Source of the DNA: an uncultured Bacteriovorax sp.
GTDB taxonomy: Bacteria > Bdellovibrionota > Bacteriovoracia > Bacteriovoracales > Bacteriovoracaceae
Assembly: GCA_946482295.1 (NCBI GenBank)
Contig: CAMLRB010000083.1
Span: 1 to 14,732, forward strand
Reading direction: 5' to 3'
DNA: 14,732 nt
The stretch's first letter is position 1, and each line of letters starts with the position of its first letter. Positions 7,757-13,872 of the stretch are shown piece by piece. Made by a program: the position numbers and the translations under genes. Below the pieces are notes generated by a model. It was given only the letters and a program-made list of their open reading frames with translations, was not told the origin of the DNA and ran no database searches.

Positions 7757-8671
7757 CTACTTTACTAGCGAAGCAGCGTCTGTGCCTGTCGACTTAAGAA
7801 CAGCTCTTAGTGAGTTGTAGTCTTTGTCTGTTGCTGGAATAACACCATCTACAGCGTAGATGTTTTTGAAAGTTGTTTTTCCTTCTGGAGTCGCTAGGTA
7901 TTTTTTAAGACCATCGATAAACTTCTTAACAACCGCTGGATCCATACCTTTTCTGAATACGAATGGGTCATTAGGAATTTTGTCTGTAATTTTAAGAATT
8001 TTTACTTTCTTTTCAACATCTGGGAATTGAGTAAGAACTCTCTCGCGAGCGTCTTTAATTTGACCGTCGAAAGCGTCTGAGTAGAAAGCTGCACCAGCAT
8101 CAACCTGACCTTGGTAAATCATAGTGATGACGTTGTCGTGCTTGATTGCAAAAGTTTGGTTACCAAGTTTAACTTTTTCATCGTTAAGGATTTTTAGAGG
8201 GAAAAGGTATCCTGATGTTGAAGAAGCATCAGTGAATGCGAATTTTTTTCCGTTAAGATCTTTAAGAGATTTGATTCCAGATTTTTCTGAAGCGTAGATT
8301 GCCCCAGCGTAATAATCTTTTCCGTGACGAAGTGTTTTTAATTTTGCTTCAGCACCGAATTTTGTATTCGCAAGAAGGTATCCAAAAGAGTTCATAACAG
8401 CGATGTCTGCACGGTTTGAACCGAAAGCTTCAACAACTGCGATGTAGTTTGATGGAATACCAGACTTGAAGTACAGGCCAGTTTCTTTTTCCATGAATTT
8501 TAAGAAGTGATCAGAGTTAGTAGCGATAGCGTTAGCATCAACAGACGGTGTGAAGTAAATTTTCACTGGGTTGTCACGAGTTCCGAGTTTATCTTCAGCA
8601 AATGTAGCAGAAGTAACAACTGAAACGGCAAGCATCAAAAGGCCTAGAACTGGTCTTTTAAAGTTCATCAT
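7757..8671 (-). CDS. phnD: Phosphonate/phosphite/phosphate-type binding protein PhnD
   Basis: A 304-residue periplasmic binding protein of the PhnD family (TIGR01098 type). The signal peptide spans 1-25 (cleavage after TFA, before EDKLGTRDNP). Family landmarks are present: KIYFTPSVDA (37-46), VVEAFGSNRADIAVMNSFGYLLA (79-101), GIKSLKDLNGKKFAFTDASS (132-151) continuing into TSGYLFP, and QGQVDAGAAFYSDAF (187-201). The DASSTSG loop (148-154) supplies the serines and threonine that hold the phosphono group in known PhnD proteins. I chose the ATG at 8671 over a longer frame to 8698 because AAGGAG sits 6 bases before it. A second ATG follows directly. It is the first gene of phnDCE. No C-P lyase or phosphonatase gene is in view, so the real ligand is open. 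Confidence 0.92.
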   Translation of the reverse strand: MMNFKRPVLGLLMLAVSVVTSATFAEDKLGTRDNPVKIYFTPSVDANAIATNSDHFLKFMEKETGLYFKSGIPSNYIAVVEAFGSNRADIAVMNSFGYLLANTKFGAEAKLKTLRHGKDYYAGAIYASEKSGIKSLKDLNGKKFAFTDASSTSGYLFPLKILNDEKVKLGNQTFAIKHDNVITMIYQGQVDAGAAFYSDAFDGQIKDARERVLTQFPDVEKKVKILKITDKIPNDPFVFRKGMDPAVVKKFIDGLKKYLATPEGKTTFKNIYAVDGVIPATDKDYNSLRAVLKSTGTDAASLVK

Positions 8672-8677
8672 GGAAAA

Positions 8678-8683
8678 CTCCTT
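8678..8683 (-). promoter_or_regulatory. Ribosome binding site fixing the phnD start at 8671
   Basis: On the minus strand a perfect AAGGAG lies 6 bases before the ATG at 8671. This decides against the upstream ATG at 8698, which has no comparable site. Confidence 0.85.
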
Positions 8684-8730
8684 AAATAAAGAATTCAACG
8701 GTTTATAATAAAAAATGTGTGGCAGAAAAT

Positions 8731-8759
8731 AACATAGATAATTTGAATTGGTTAGTCAG
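8731..8759 (-). promoter_or_regulatory. Candidate promoter of phnDCE
   Basis: On the minus strand CTGACT (8754-8759) and TATGTT (8731-8736) are separated by exactly 17 bases, each matching four of six consensus positions. The start site would lie near 8724, giving a leader of about 50 bases. No convincing pair of Pho-box repeats (CTGTCAT type) is visible around it. Weak evidence, resting mainly on spacing and position. Confidence 0.3.
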
Positions 8760-8824
8760 GAATTGATTTTGTTCACTAAAATATCCAAAATCTGGTATTT
8801 TTTTCAGTGATAGGTCTTATATTT

Positions 8825-8830
8825 AGGGAG
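8825..8830 (+). promoter_or_regulatory. Ribosome binding site fixing a GTG start at 8840
   Basis: AGGGAG lies 9 bases before the GTG at 8840. The alternative GTG at 8807 lacks such a site and would add 11 residues in front of the signal peptide. Confidence 0.7.
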
Positions 8831-8839
8831 ATTTACGCA

Positions 8840-9244
8840 GTGAAAACATTTGTACTTGCCATTTCGCTTCTTGTCTCGGCCTCTTTGCTCGCAGATGTGG
8901 AAGTTTTTAAATCTCAGGACAATACGGGACTAAATAAACTTGAACGTATTGATGGAATGGAAAAATCGCTCGTTCAATATTCCGCCGCCATTAAAAATTT
9001 AGAATCAACAGTAGAAGAGCAACGTAAGCTCATCACTGAACTTCAAAAAACGGTAAAAATTTTAAAAGACAATGATGATAAACGCGTTCGCGCAGCTCTT
9101 GGAGAGAGGGCAACTGATGTTCAATCGGCCGTTGGTGAAATTGAAAAACTAAAAGCTGACTTTAAGGAAGTAGAGAATTTAAAAAAAGAAATTGAAAGAA
9201 TGAAAGAAGCTATTTTGGATGTACGCGAGCGTTTTCCCAAATAG
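8840..9244 (+). CDS. Small exported coiled-coil protein
   Basis: Not assigned to a named family. A 134-residue product starting at GTG, with a signal peptide at 1-18 (cleavage expected after LLA, before DVEVF). Almost all of the mature protein is predicted helix and coiled coil. Heptad-like hydrophobic spacing runs from about 31 to 75 (LNKLERIDGMEKSLV, IKNLESTVEEQRKLITEL) and again from about 95 to 128 (VGEIEKLKADFKEVENL, IERMKEAIL), broken by a polar hinge near NDDKRVRAALGERATD (78-93). There are no cysteines and no lipobox. Such proteins are usually periplasmic oligomers; the trimeric N-terminal region of CpoB/YbgF is one similar-looking example, but no specific match is claimed. It lies alone, divergent from phnD, and converges on the next gene with only 23 bases between stops. 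Confidence 0.75.
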   Translation: MKTFVLAISLLVSASLLADVEVFKSQDNTGLNKLERIDGMEKSLVQYSAAIKNLESTVEEQRKLITELQKTVKILKDNDDKRVRAALGERATDVQSAVGEIEKLKADFKEVENLKKEIERMKEAILDVRERFPK

Positions 9245-9267
9245 CTTCTCTTTATTCACAGAAATTT

Positions 9268-9600
9268 TTATTCGACGCTGACAATTCCAATTATTTCTTG
9301 AGCACTAATTTGTTCACCAGCGAGTGTAAGGGCCGACACATCCGAAACTTTTGGATTAGCGACATCACTTCCCGTTTTTACCGAAATATTTATGCAGGCC
9401 GATTTTTGGATGAGACCTTCAGGGTGAACGAAAGCGTGGACTTTTTTAAGTGAAAGTCTTCCACCTGCTCCGGTTAGTTCTCCCATGCGGACAACGAGTC
9501 CAAGCTTGCGGGCTTCCTCTAATTGTTTTTGGAGATCTGAGGCCCAGACATTTGTCATCACGGCCAAAAAAGTAAGAGTCATTAGTAATAATTTTTTCAT
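9268..9600 (-). CDS. Small secreted protein coupled to an HTH regulator
   Basis: Not recognised. A 110-residue product with a signal peptide at 1-20 (cleavage after VWA, before SDLQKQLEEARKLG). The mature part of about 90 residues begins with a short amphipathic helix (SDLQKQLEEARKL). It continues with mixed strands around VRMGELTGAGGRLSLKKV and a possible hydrophobic C-terminal strand ending IIGIVSVE. One cysteine (Cys69) is present and there is no lipobox. Its ATG overlaps the TGA of the upstream regulator gene (ATGA, 9597-9600), so its translation is probably coupled to that of the regulator and the two are presumably made together. A role as an output or a signal-side partner of the regulator is inference only. 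Confidence 0.8.
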   Translation of the reverse strand: MKKLLLMTLTFLAVMTNVWASDLQKQLEEARKLGLVVRMGELTGAGGRLSLKKVHAFVHPEGLIQKSACINISVKTGSDVANPKVSDVSALTLAGEQISAQEIIGIVSVE

Positions 9601-10430
9601 TGAAGCGCTCCTTCAGCGTTTTCTTTTAAGGGGGTTGCTCCGATAACATCGGAGAGAAAGAGGGAAAAGTAAGCAAGCTCACCTTGAAATTTTTCAGTAT
9701 TCATCACTTCGAAAACTTTCTTAACTGCTTCTTTTTCAATTTCTTTTATTTTTTTAATTCCTTCTTCATTCATTCCTTCAGAGAGCGAATAAAAGAGATT
9801 AAGACCACGCTCTACATCGCTCGGTTTATATTGATCAACGAGCGAATGAGTGAGTTGATGGGCGAGAGCAAGATCCACTGAAAAATTTTTTTCTTTGGCA
9901 TGCAAACGTCCTCTGTCATCAACAATAATCCATTGCTTGTCTATGAGCTCATGACATTTTTTAAGACCAGTTAAACCAAAAGCATCTTTAACATCATCGA
10001 CAGATGTTCCCGCGACAGTTGCTGCCATTTTATAAACGAGATAGGTCGTTCTTTCTTTGAGCAGTTCATTGAGAGGTTGATCCAATTTATGATCTGCACT
10101 TTCATCAAAAATAAATTGATCGAAACAGCGATTGAGCAATTCAGCTACCGGACCTTGGATCATGCGAAGAATTTTAGCGATCTTTTTTTCACGAAGAAGA
10201 TAAGAGACGAGTGCAAGGACAGAATGCGGGGCCAGCTCTCCCATACTATCAGTCTGCATGAGTCGTCGCAGAGTCGTAGCGGGCACACCAGATCTCGAGG
10301 CCAGAGCATTAAGAGTAAGGCCAGGATGAAGGGCCATATAATCTGCAGTCATCTGGCGAAGCTGTCCATTAACTGAAATGAGATCTGAACTTGCTGATGG
10401 AATGGATTTTTCATTCGTCTGTTTTTCCAT
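9597..10430 (-). CDS. TIGR02147/DUF4423-like helix-turn-helix regulator
   Basis: A 277-residue cytoplasmic protein. The N-terminal third holds a helix-turn-helix of the XRE-like kind, LTLNALASRSGVPATTLRRLM (38-58), in which GVPATTLRRL is the probable recognition helix. A winged-helix-like middle region follows (about 128-185: TYLVYKMAATVAG, VDDVKDAFGLTG, LIDKQWIIVDDRGRLHA). The C-terminal part (about 205-263, NLFYSLSEGMNEEGIKKIKE and onwards) resembles the helical end of DUF4423 proteins. That architecture is typical of the TIGR02147 group, common in Bdellovibrio relatives and Fibrobacter. The match is by pattern and length, not a database hit. No clear Shine-Dalgarno precedes the ATG. Its stop overlaps the start of the secreted-protein gene. 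The region 10460-10482 upstream contains repeated GTTTCCA sites that could be its own operator. Confidence 0.72.
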   Translation of the reverse strand: MEKQTNEKSIPSASSDLISVNGQLRQMTADYMALHPGLTLNALASRSGVPATTLRRLMQTDSMGELAPHSVLALVSYLLREKKIAKILRMIQGPVAELLNRCFDQFIFDESADHKLDQPLNELLKERTTYLVYKMAATVAGTSVDDVKDAFGLTGLKKCHELIDKQWIIVDDRGRLHAKEKNFSVDLALAHQLTHSLVDQYKPSDVERGLNLFYSLSEGMNEEGIKKIKEIEKEAVKKVFEVMNTEKFQGELAYFSLFLSDVIGATPLKENAEGALQ

Positions 10431-10459
10431 TAATTAAGTTGTAACAATCTCAATCTCTC

Positions 10460-10482
10460 GTTTCCACAAAAACATGTTTCCA
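10460..10482. promoter_or_regulatory. Candidate operator: repeated GTTTCCA with a central palindrome
   Basis: GTTTCCA occurs at 10460-10466 and again at 10476-10482, 16 bases apart in the same orientation. Between and overlapping them lies the perfect 10-bp palindrome AAACATGTTT (10470-10479). It lies 30 to 52 bases upstream of the regulator ATG, where an autoregulatory site would be expected. Binding is inferred from position and symmetry only. Confidence 0.25.
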
Positions 10483-10519
10483 GCAAGAAAGAGTTAGCAA
10501 TGGAGGAGAGGCACGCTTA

Positions 10520-10544
10520 TTTTGGGGCCAAGCTGGCCCCAAAA
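10520..10544. other. Strong 11-bp hairpin between minus-strand genes, no T tract
   Basis: TTTTGGGGCCA (10520-10530) pairs perfectly with TGGCCCCAAAA (10534-10544) around a 3-base loop. The T run precedes and the A run follows the stem on both strands, so a classic U tail is missing. It lies 10 bases after the stop of the DUF4360 gene on the minus strand. It could be an atypical terminator or an mRNA 3'-end stabiliser. Confidence 0.6.
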
Positions 10545-10554
10545 AGTTCTTTAA

Positions 10555-11313
10555 TTAACGACAAACTTGCGTTGCACGGCCATTAATAATGACAACGCGG
10601 CAGTTGCGTCCTGGATTGGCCGTCGGTGGCGACGGTGGAATATTCGGTCTCCCGATTGCACATCGAGAAGTTGCCGCACTTAAACGAAGACCACCTCTAA
10701 AGTCAGATGAATCTACAATGATCATCCCTTGAGAAGCATTTTCAAATCCCGCGAGAATTTGACTTGTAAGTGTGTTTTGCAACCTTATCGAGACAATGTC
10801 GTTAGCAGAACCCACGGCACATTGTGAATTAAGAGGAAGTCTCTTGGTTGATTGAATGATGAAGTCTTCATCTTGAGCAGCGAATGTATTGGCCCAAACT
10901 TTTTCATGCAGAATTTCTGCTTGTCTTGTGTTGGGAATACCAGGTCCGACGCGATCAACGAGCACACTTTTAAAATTACCCAAGACACCGCGGTCAAGAT
11001 TGGCGAGTCCTCGCATATCGTAAGCGATATCCACGGTCTCCAGCTTCACACCTTGAGGTAATTTGATATCAACAAAAATATTACAGTTAATGATGTGAAT
11101 GTTTCGACTTACTTTAGGTGATGTCACTGTTTGCGGAACACGAGACTCAAATTGATTGAAGATGAGGCTCGCACTGCTTTGATCCGGGGCCATGACGATA
11201 GAAGTTGTTTCAGTTGGACAACCCAATCCGCCAACTCGAATGTTCTGGAATTGAATTTCTTGCGCCATTAATGATGATGTTAATAAGAAGAGTGGTAAAA
11301 GTATTTTTTTCAT
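10555..11313 (-). CDS. Secreted DUF4360-like protein with extra C-terminal tail
   Basis: A 252-residue exported protein with a signal peptide at 1-17 (after LMA, before QEI). The ATG at 11313 is chosen over one 15 bases upstream because AAAGGGGG sits just before it. The body (20-218) follows the DUF4360 pattern: GGLGCP (28-33), a TTSIVMAPDQSSASLIFNQF strand pair (36-55), INCNIFVDIKLPQGVKLETV (75-94), and an end motif VDSSDFRGGLRL (200-211) closed by Cys218. Cysteines 32, 77, 165 and 218 line up with cysteines 46, 85, 162 and 207 of the divergent neighbour, indicating conserved disulphides. After 220 a proline-rich linker (PNIPPSPPTANPGRN) leads to a short tail with two more cysteines (238 and 251) around an IINGR turn, absent from the neighbour. 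DUF4360 has no established function; secretion is the only safe inference. Confidence 0.8.
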   Translation of the reverse strand: MKKILLPLFLLTSSLMAQEIQFQNIRVGGLGCPTETTSIVMAPDQSSASLIFNQFESRVPQTVTSPKVSRNIHIINCNIFVDIKLPQGVKLETVDIAYDMRGLANLDRGVLGNFKSVLVDRVGPGIPNTRQAEILHEKVWANTFAAQDEDFIIQSTKRLPLNSQCAVGSANDIVSIRLQNTLTSQILAGFENASQGMIIVDSSDFRGGLRLSAATSRCAIGRPNIPPSPPTANPGRNCRVVIINGRATQVCR

Positions 11314-11317
11314 AAGT

Positions 11318-11325
11318 CCCCCTTT
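11318..11325 (-). promoter_or_regulatory. Ribosome binding site fixing the start at 11313
   Basis: On the minus strand AAAGGGGG ends 4 bases before the ATG at 11313. The upstream in-frame ATG at 11328 precedes this site and would put five extra residues before the signal peptide. Confidence 0.7.
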
Positions 11326-11346
11326 CATTAGATATAGTCGACATTA

Positions 11347-11508
11347 TTATTCATCGCTAGATTCTTTTTTCGTGTCATTAATTCTCATCGCCAACTGGCG
11401 ATCCAATCCGAGCGCACTCAACCAAGTGGCGATCAAACCTCTGGCATCTGCATTTTGAACTTTCTTCCTCTTTTTTTCTGAATTACAAATTGAATTATCA
11501 AGAGGCAC
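11347..11508 (-). CDS. Possible small protein of 53 residues (doubtful)
   Basis: A short frame opening at a GTG (11508) with AAGG 5 bases upstream, ending in TAA 33 bases before the DUF4360 gene start on the same strand. The predicted product is basic then acidic: a KKRKK run near residues 13-17, a plausible amphipathic helix ARGLIATWLSALGLDRQLAM, and an acidic end KKESSDE. The composition looks more protein-like than a chance frame, but no family is recognised. The same DNA must also carry the promoters for the two divergent DUF4360 genes. It could be a leader gene, a relic of a longer gene, or chance. Confidence 0.25.
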   Translation of the reverse strand: MPLDNSICNSEKKRKKVQNADARGLIATWLSALGLDRQLAMRINDTKKESSDE

Positions 11509-11527
11509 TGAAGCCTTGGATGTTAAT

Positions 11528-11533
11528 GAGGGG
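11528..11533 (+). promoter_or_regulatory. Ribosome binding site fixing the start at 11541
   Basis: GAGGGG lies 7 bases before the ATG at 11541, which begins the signal peptide. This rejects the TTG at 11490 as the start. Confidence 0.75.
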
Positions 11534-11540
11534 AATACAA

Positions 11541-12170
11541 ATGGAAATGAAATCACTATTAAAAAAATGCTCACTGCTCGCGACACTTGCACTTGGATTA
11601 GTATCAGCTGTTCAAACAGCTCACGCTGATTTGAATGATATTTCATTAGGAACACCTGGTTACGGTGGTAATGGGTGTCCTGCCAACTCAGCATCAGTGA
11701 CTTTAAGTCCAGACGCCAAATCACTTTCAATTATTTTTGATCAATTTATTGTTGAGGCCGGAGGAATGTTTCGCTCAACTGAAAGAAAAACTTGTAACAT
11801 CGCCATTCCTGTTCACGTTCCACAAGGAATGTCAGTCTCAGTTATTGATGTCGACTACCGTGGATACGTTGCTCTTCCAGCTGGGGCACAAGCTCGTTTA
11901 ACGGCCGAGTATTTTCTCGCTGGTTACTTAGGTCCACGTTTTGATAAGCAGTTTATCGGTAAAACAGATACAGACTACCAATTTTCAAACGCAATAGGTG
12001 TACAAGCACAAGTTTGGTCACCATGTGGGGCAGATACAATTCTTCGCGTGAATGCAGCGATGCTGGTACGTACAAACCGTTACAACGACGAAGCATTGGC
12101 CACTGTTGACTCTGCAGACTTCAAGGCCGGAATGCTCTATAAATTACAATGGAAGAGATGTTCTCTTTAA
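11541..12170 (+). CDS. Secreted DUF4360-family protein
   Basis: A 209-residue exported protein with a signal peptide at about 1-29 (MEMKSLLKK start, cleavage after AHA). The mature domain is a textbook DUF4360 pattern: GYGGNGCPANSASVTLSPD (40-58), a SLSIIFDQFIVEAGG strand run (61-75), RKTCNIAIPVHVPQGMSVSV (82-101), VDYRGYVALPAGAQARL (104-120), and a closing VDSADFKAGMLYKLQWKRC (189-207). Cysteines 46, 85, 162 and 207 are likely to form two disulphides. A second ATG two codons in could also be used. It is transcribed away from a paralogue that shares this cysteine layout, and it ends at its own terminator. The biochemical role of the family is unknown; a beta-rich extracellular domain is the likely structure. 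Confidence 0.88.
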   Translation: MEMKSLLKKCSLLATLALGLVSAVQTAHADLNDISLGTPGYGGNGCPANSASVTLSPDAKSLSIIFDQFIVEAGGMFRSTERKTCNIAIPVHVPQGMSVSVIDVDYRGYVALPAGAQARLTAEYFLAGYLGPRFDKQFIGKTDTDYQFSNAIGVQAQVWSPCGADTILRVNAAMLVRTNRYNDEALATVDSADFKAGMLYKLQWKRCSL

Positions 12171-12196
12171 AACTTAAGAAATCATCTTTGTGAAAG

Positions 12197-12221
12197 GGCC
12201 GCTTATAAAGCGGCCTTTTTT
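12197..12221 (+). terminator. Rho-independent terminator after the DUF4360 gene
   Basis: GGCCGCTT (12197-12204) pairs with AAGCGGCC (12208-12215) around ATA and is followed by six Ts. It lies 26 bases after the DUF4360 stop. The T run overlaps the stop codon of the converging Ntn-hydrolase gene (12220-12222). Confidence 0.9.
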
Positions 12222-13842
12222 ATGTTGTTGTAACGTAAATGATATCGAGGATGTCCATACGGGGAACAATGAGATTTTTAGTTGTGAGATGAAAAATCGC
12301 GCGTGGAATCTTTTCTTCTAAGCGGTAAATATCTCTCAGCTTTAGATTTTTGATTCGGTCTTCTTCAAAAGCATGCCCTTCAATCTTTAAAACCTTTTCT
12401 AAACGATTAATAAAAAGTAGGCAGTGGTCATTGAGGTATTCAGGCAATTTGTCCTCAAATGCTTTGAAATCGGCCAGTAGATTCGCCAGAACTCTTGGGT
12501 GTGATTCATAAATATACTGGGCCACTAAAAAATAAAATTCAACAATATGTTTTTCTGCATGTCCAGTCAGATGATCAATGGCCATTTGCAATTGGTGATA
12601 AATCATCACAGGTTCATGGCGATCGAAACCTTTTTGCGCCTCCATGATAGCGTGAAGTCCTTGGTAGTAATCATGGGAAACTTCTTGATTTTTTTTTATT
12701 TTCACAGGATTTTTTTCAATTCGGGTAAAACAATTTTTTAATTCAACAACTGAATCCCTGAAGAGTTTCGGAGCAGGTCCTTCCAAATAAAGAGCAGATT
12801 GAGCTGTCGGATTCATTGTCATGACACTCAAACTTGATGGCGTAATATTATCCAACTTGAACTTTGTGAGATCCATTGAATCTTTTTGTAGAAGGGGAGT
12901 TGACATGAGCTGCATAAGCTCCAACGGTTCTGGAACTTTTTTCTTTTTCTGTAAATAAGTATAAATTTTTTGAGCGGCGGATTCTTCTCTCATGAGATTG
13001 TAACTATCAAATCCTAGAGGAAGAAAACTTTTTTGATCCATCAATTTATCTTCTAGGTGATTACAAAAATACAAAATTCCGTTTTCAGGAATTTCTGGGA
13101 AATGAATATAACTTTTTTCACCCATGAGGTCTGCTGCCAATACCTCCCCATTTTTGAATGTCATATAAAGTGACCAGGTCGTGACAGTCTGACGGGAGCG
13201 AATAAACTGCGCGACACTTTCTTTGTCTTCGCACGTTTTAATCAAATCAAAAATATACTCAAAGATTGATTGCCCTTGAGAGTTAAACACATTGGTAAAT
13301 TTTTGATGCAGGGCCAGAGTAATTCCTGAATCAGTCATTAATGTTATAGAAGGATAGGGAATACCACTTGATCCAAAGCCTAGCATCTTCGGCATGCCTT
13401 TCAAGTCATACATGATTGCTCGTTCAAATTGATCGTACGATCCCTGAAGGGGAAAATCGAGAATGCGTCCGTGAACGACTTCGCCTGCTGCATTTCTAGT
13501 GATGAAACTCGAACACCCCAAATTTCCCTTAATAAGACCTGGCGCCCATTTACTCATGGAGCTTACGAGTTCGGGAATGAGCATAACATAGGCGGTTTCT
13601 TCAACTGAAACGCCAAGGCCATCACTGTAGGCATGAAGGTGACGATAATGCTCAGTTTTTTTCAAGAGAGAGTTCTTAATAACCACTTTGGCGACTTCTT
13701 CGATGATCAGATTCACCTTGTTCCAGGGAGTTCTAAGCATGTTTTTAACATCGGCATGGACAAGTTTTGCCTTCTCTTTATCACGAAGTCCTAGTTGGTA
13801 AAAATTCTCATCAGCGTCTCCGATGAGGGTAATGAGGTCCAT
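12220..13842 (-). CDS. Ntn-hydrolase of the acyltransferase / C45 peptidase type
   Basis: A 540-residue protein without a signal peptide, so probably cytoplasmic. The region 1-350 resembles acyl-CoA:6-aminopenicillanic acid acyltransferase-like (PF03417, peptidase C45) and related linear-amide hydrolases. It has an N-terminal YQLGLRDKEKAKLV element, GLGVSVEETAYVMLIPEL (75-92), then the hallmark GCSSF (109-113) followed by EVVHGRILDFPLQ (121-133). In this fold Cys110 would become the catalytic N terminus after self-cleavage, freeing a pro-segment of about 109 residues, with Arg126 and Asp129 in the active site. A TMNPTAQSALYLEGPA segment (342-357) closes the catalytic domain. Residues about 390-540 form an extra helical region not typical of the family. 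Substrates of relatives range from beta-lactam precursors to N-acyl amines, so the reaction is probably amide hydrolysis or acyl transfer. AAGGA lies 8 bases before the ATG. Confidence 0.78.
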   Translation of the reverse strand: MDLITLIGDADENFYQLGLRDKEKAKLVHADVKNMLRTPWNKVNLIIEEVAKVVIKNSLLKKTEHYRHLHAYSDGLGVSVEETAYVMLIPELVSSMSKWAPGLIKGNLGCSSFITRNAAGEVVHGRILDFPLQGSYDQFERAIMYDLKGMPKMLGFGSSGIPYPSITLMTDSGITLALHQKFTNVFNSQGQSIFEYIFDLIKTCEDKESVAQFIRSRQTVTTWSLYMTFKNGEVLAADLMGEKSYIHFPEIPENGILYFCNHLEDKLMDQKSFLPLGFDSYNLMREESAAQKIYTYLQKKKKVPEPLELMQLMSTPLLQKDSMDLTKFKLDNITPSSLSVMTMNPTAQSALYLEGPAPKLFRDSVVELKNCFTRIEKNPVKIKKNQEVSHDYYQGLHAIMEAQKGFDRHEPVMIYHQLQMAIDHLTGHAEKHIVEFYFLVAQYIYESHPRVLANLLADFKAFEDKLPEYLNDHCLLFINRLEKVLKIEGHAFEEDRIKNLKLRDIYRLEEKIPRAIFHLTTKNLIVPRMDILDIIYVTTT

Positions 13843-13862
13843 GAAGACTATCCTTTTTGGTC

Positions 13863-13867
13863 GGGGG
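13863..13867 (+). promoter_or_regulatory. Ribosome binding site fixing the start at 13873
   Basis: GGGGG (13863-13867) lies 5 bases before the ATG at 13873. It shares the 30-base gap between divergent start codons with the AAGGA site of the Ntn-hydrolase gene (complement of 13851-13855). Confidence 0.6.
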
Positions 13868-13872
13868 AATGC

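Noticed and set aside
8672..8839. Pho box controlling phnDCE
   Set aside because: I looked for paired CTGTCAT-like repeats in the upstream region on both strands and saw none with the right spacing.
9684..10376. Plus-strand frames opposite the regulator gene
   Set aside because: They are low-complexity or antisense shadows of a minus-strand gene with clear domain structure.
11509..11730. Upstream extension of the minus-strand frame that ends at 11347
   Set aside because: This part is antisense to the well-supported DUF4360 signal peptide and mature domain; only the 3' 53 codons were kept, as a doubtful call.
13795..13872. Longer N terminus for the two-helix membrane protein
   Set aside because: It would read back through the start of the Ntn-hydrolase gene and is not supported by a ribosome site.
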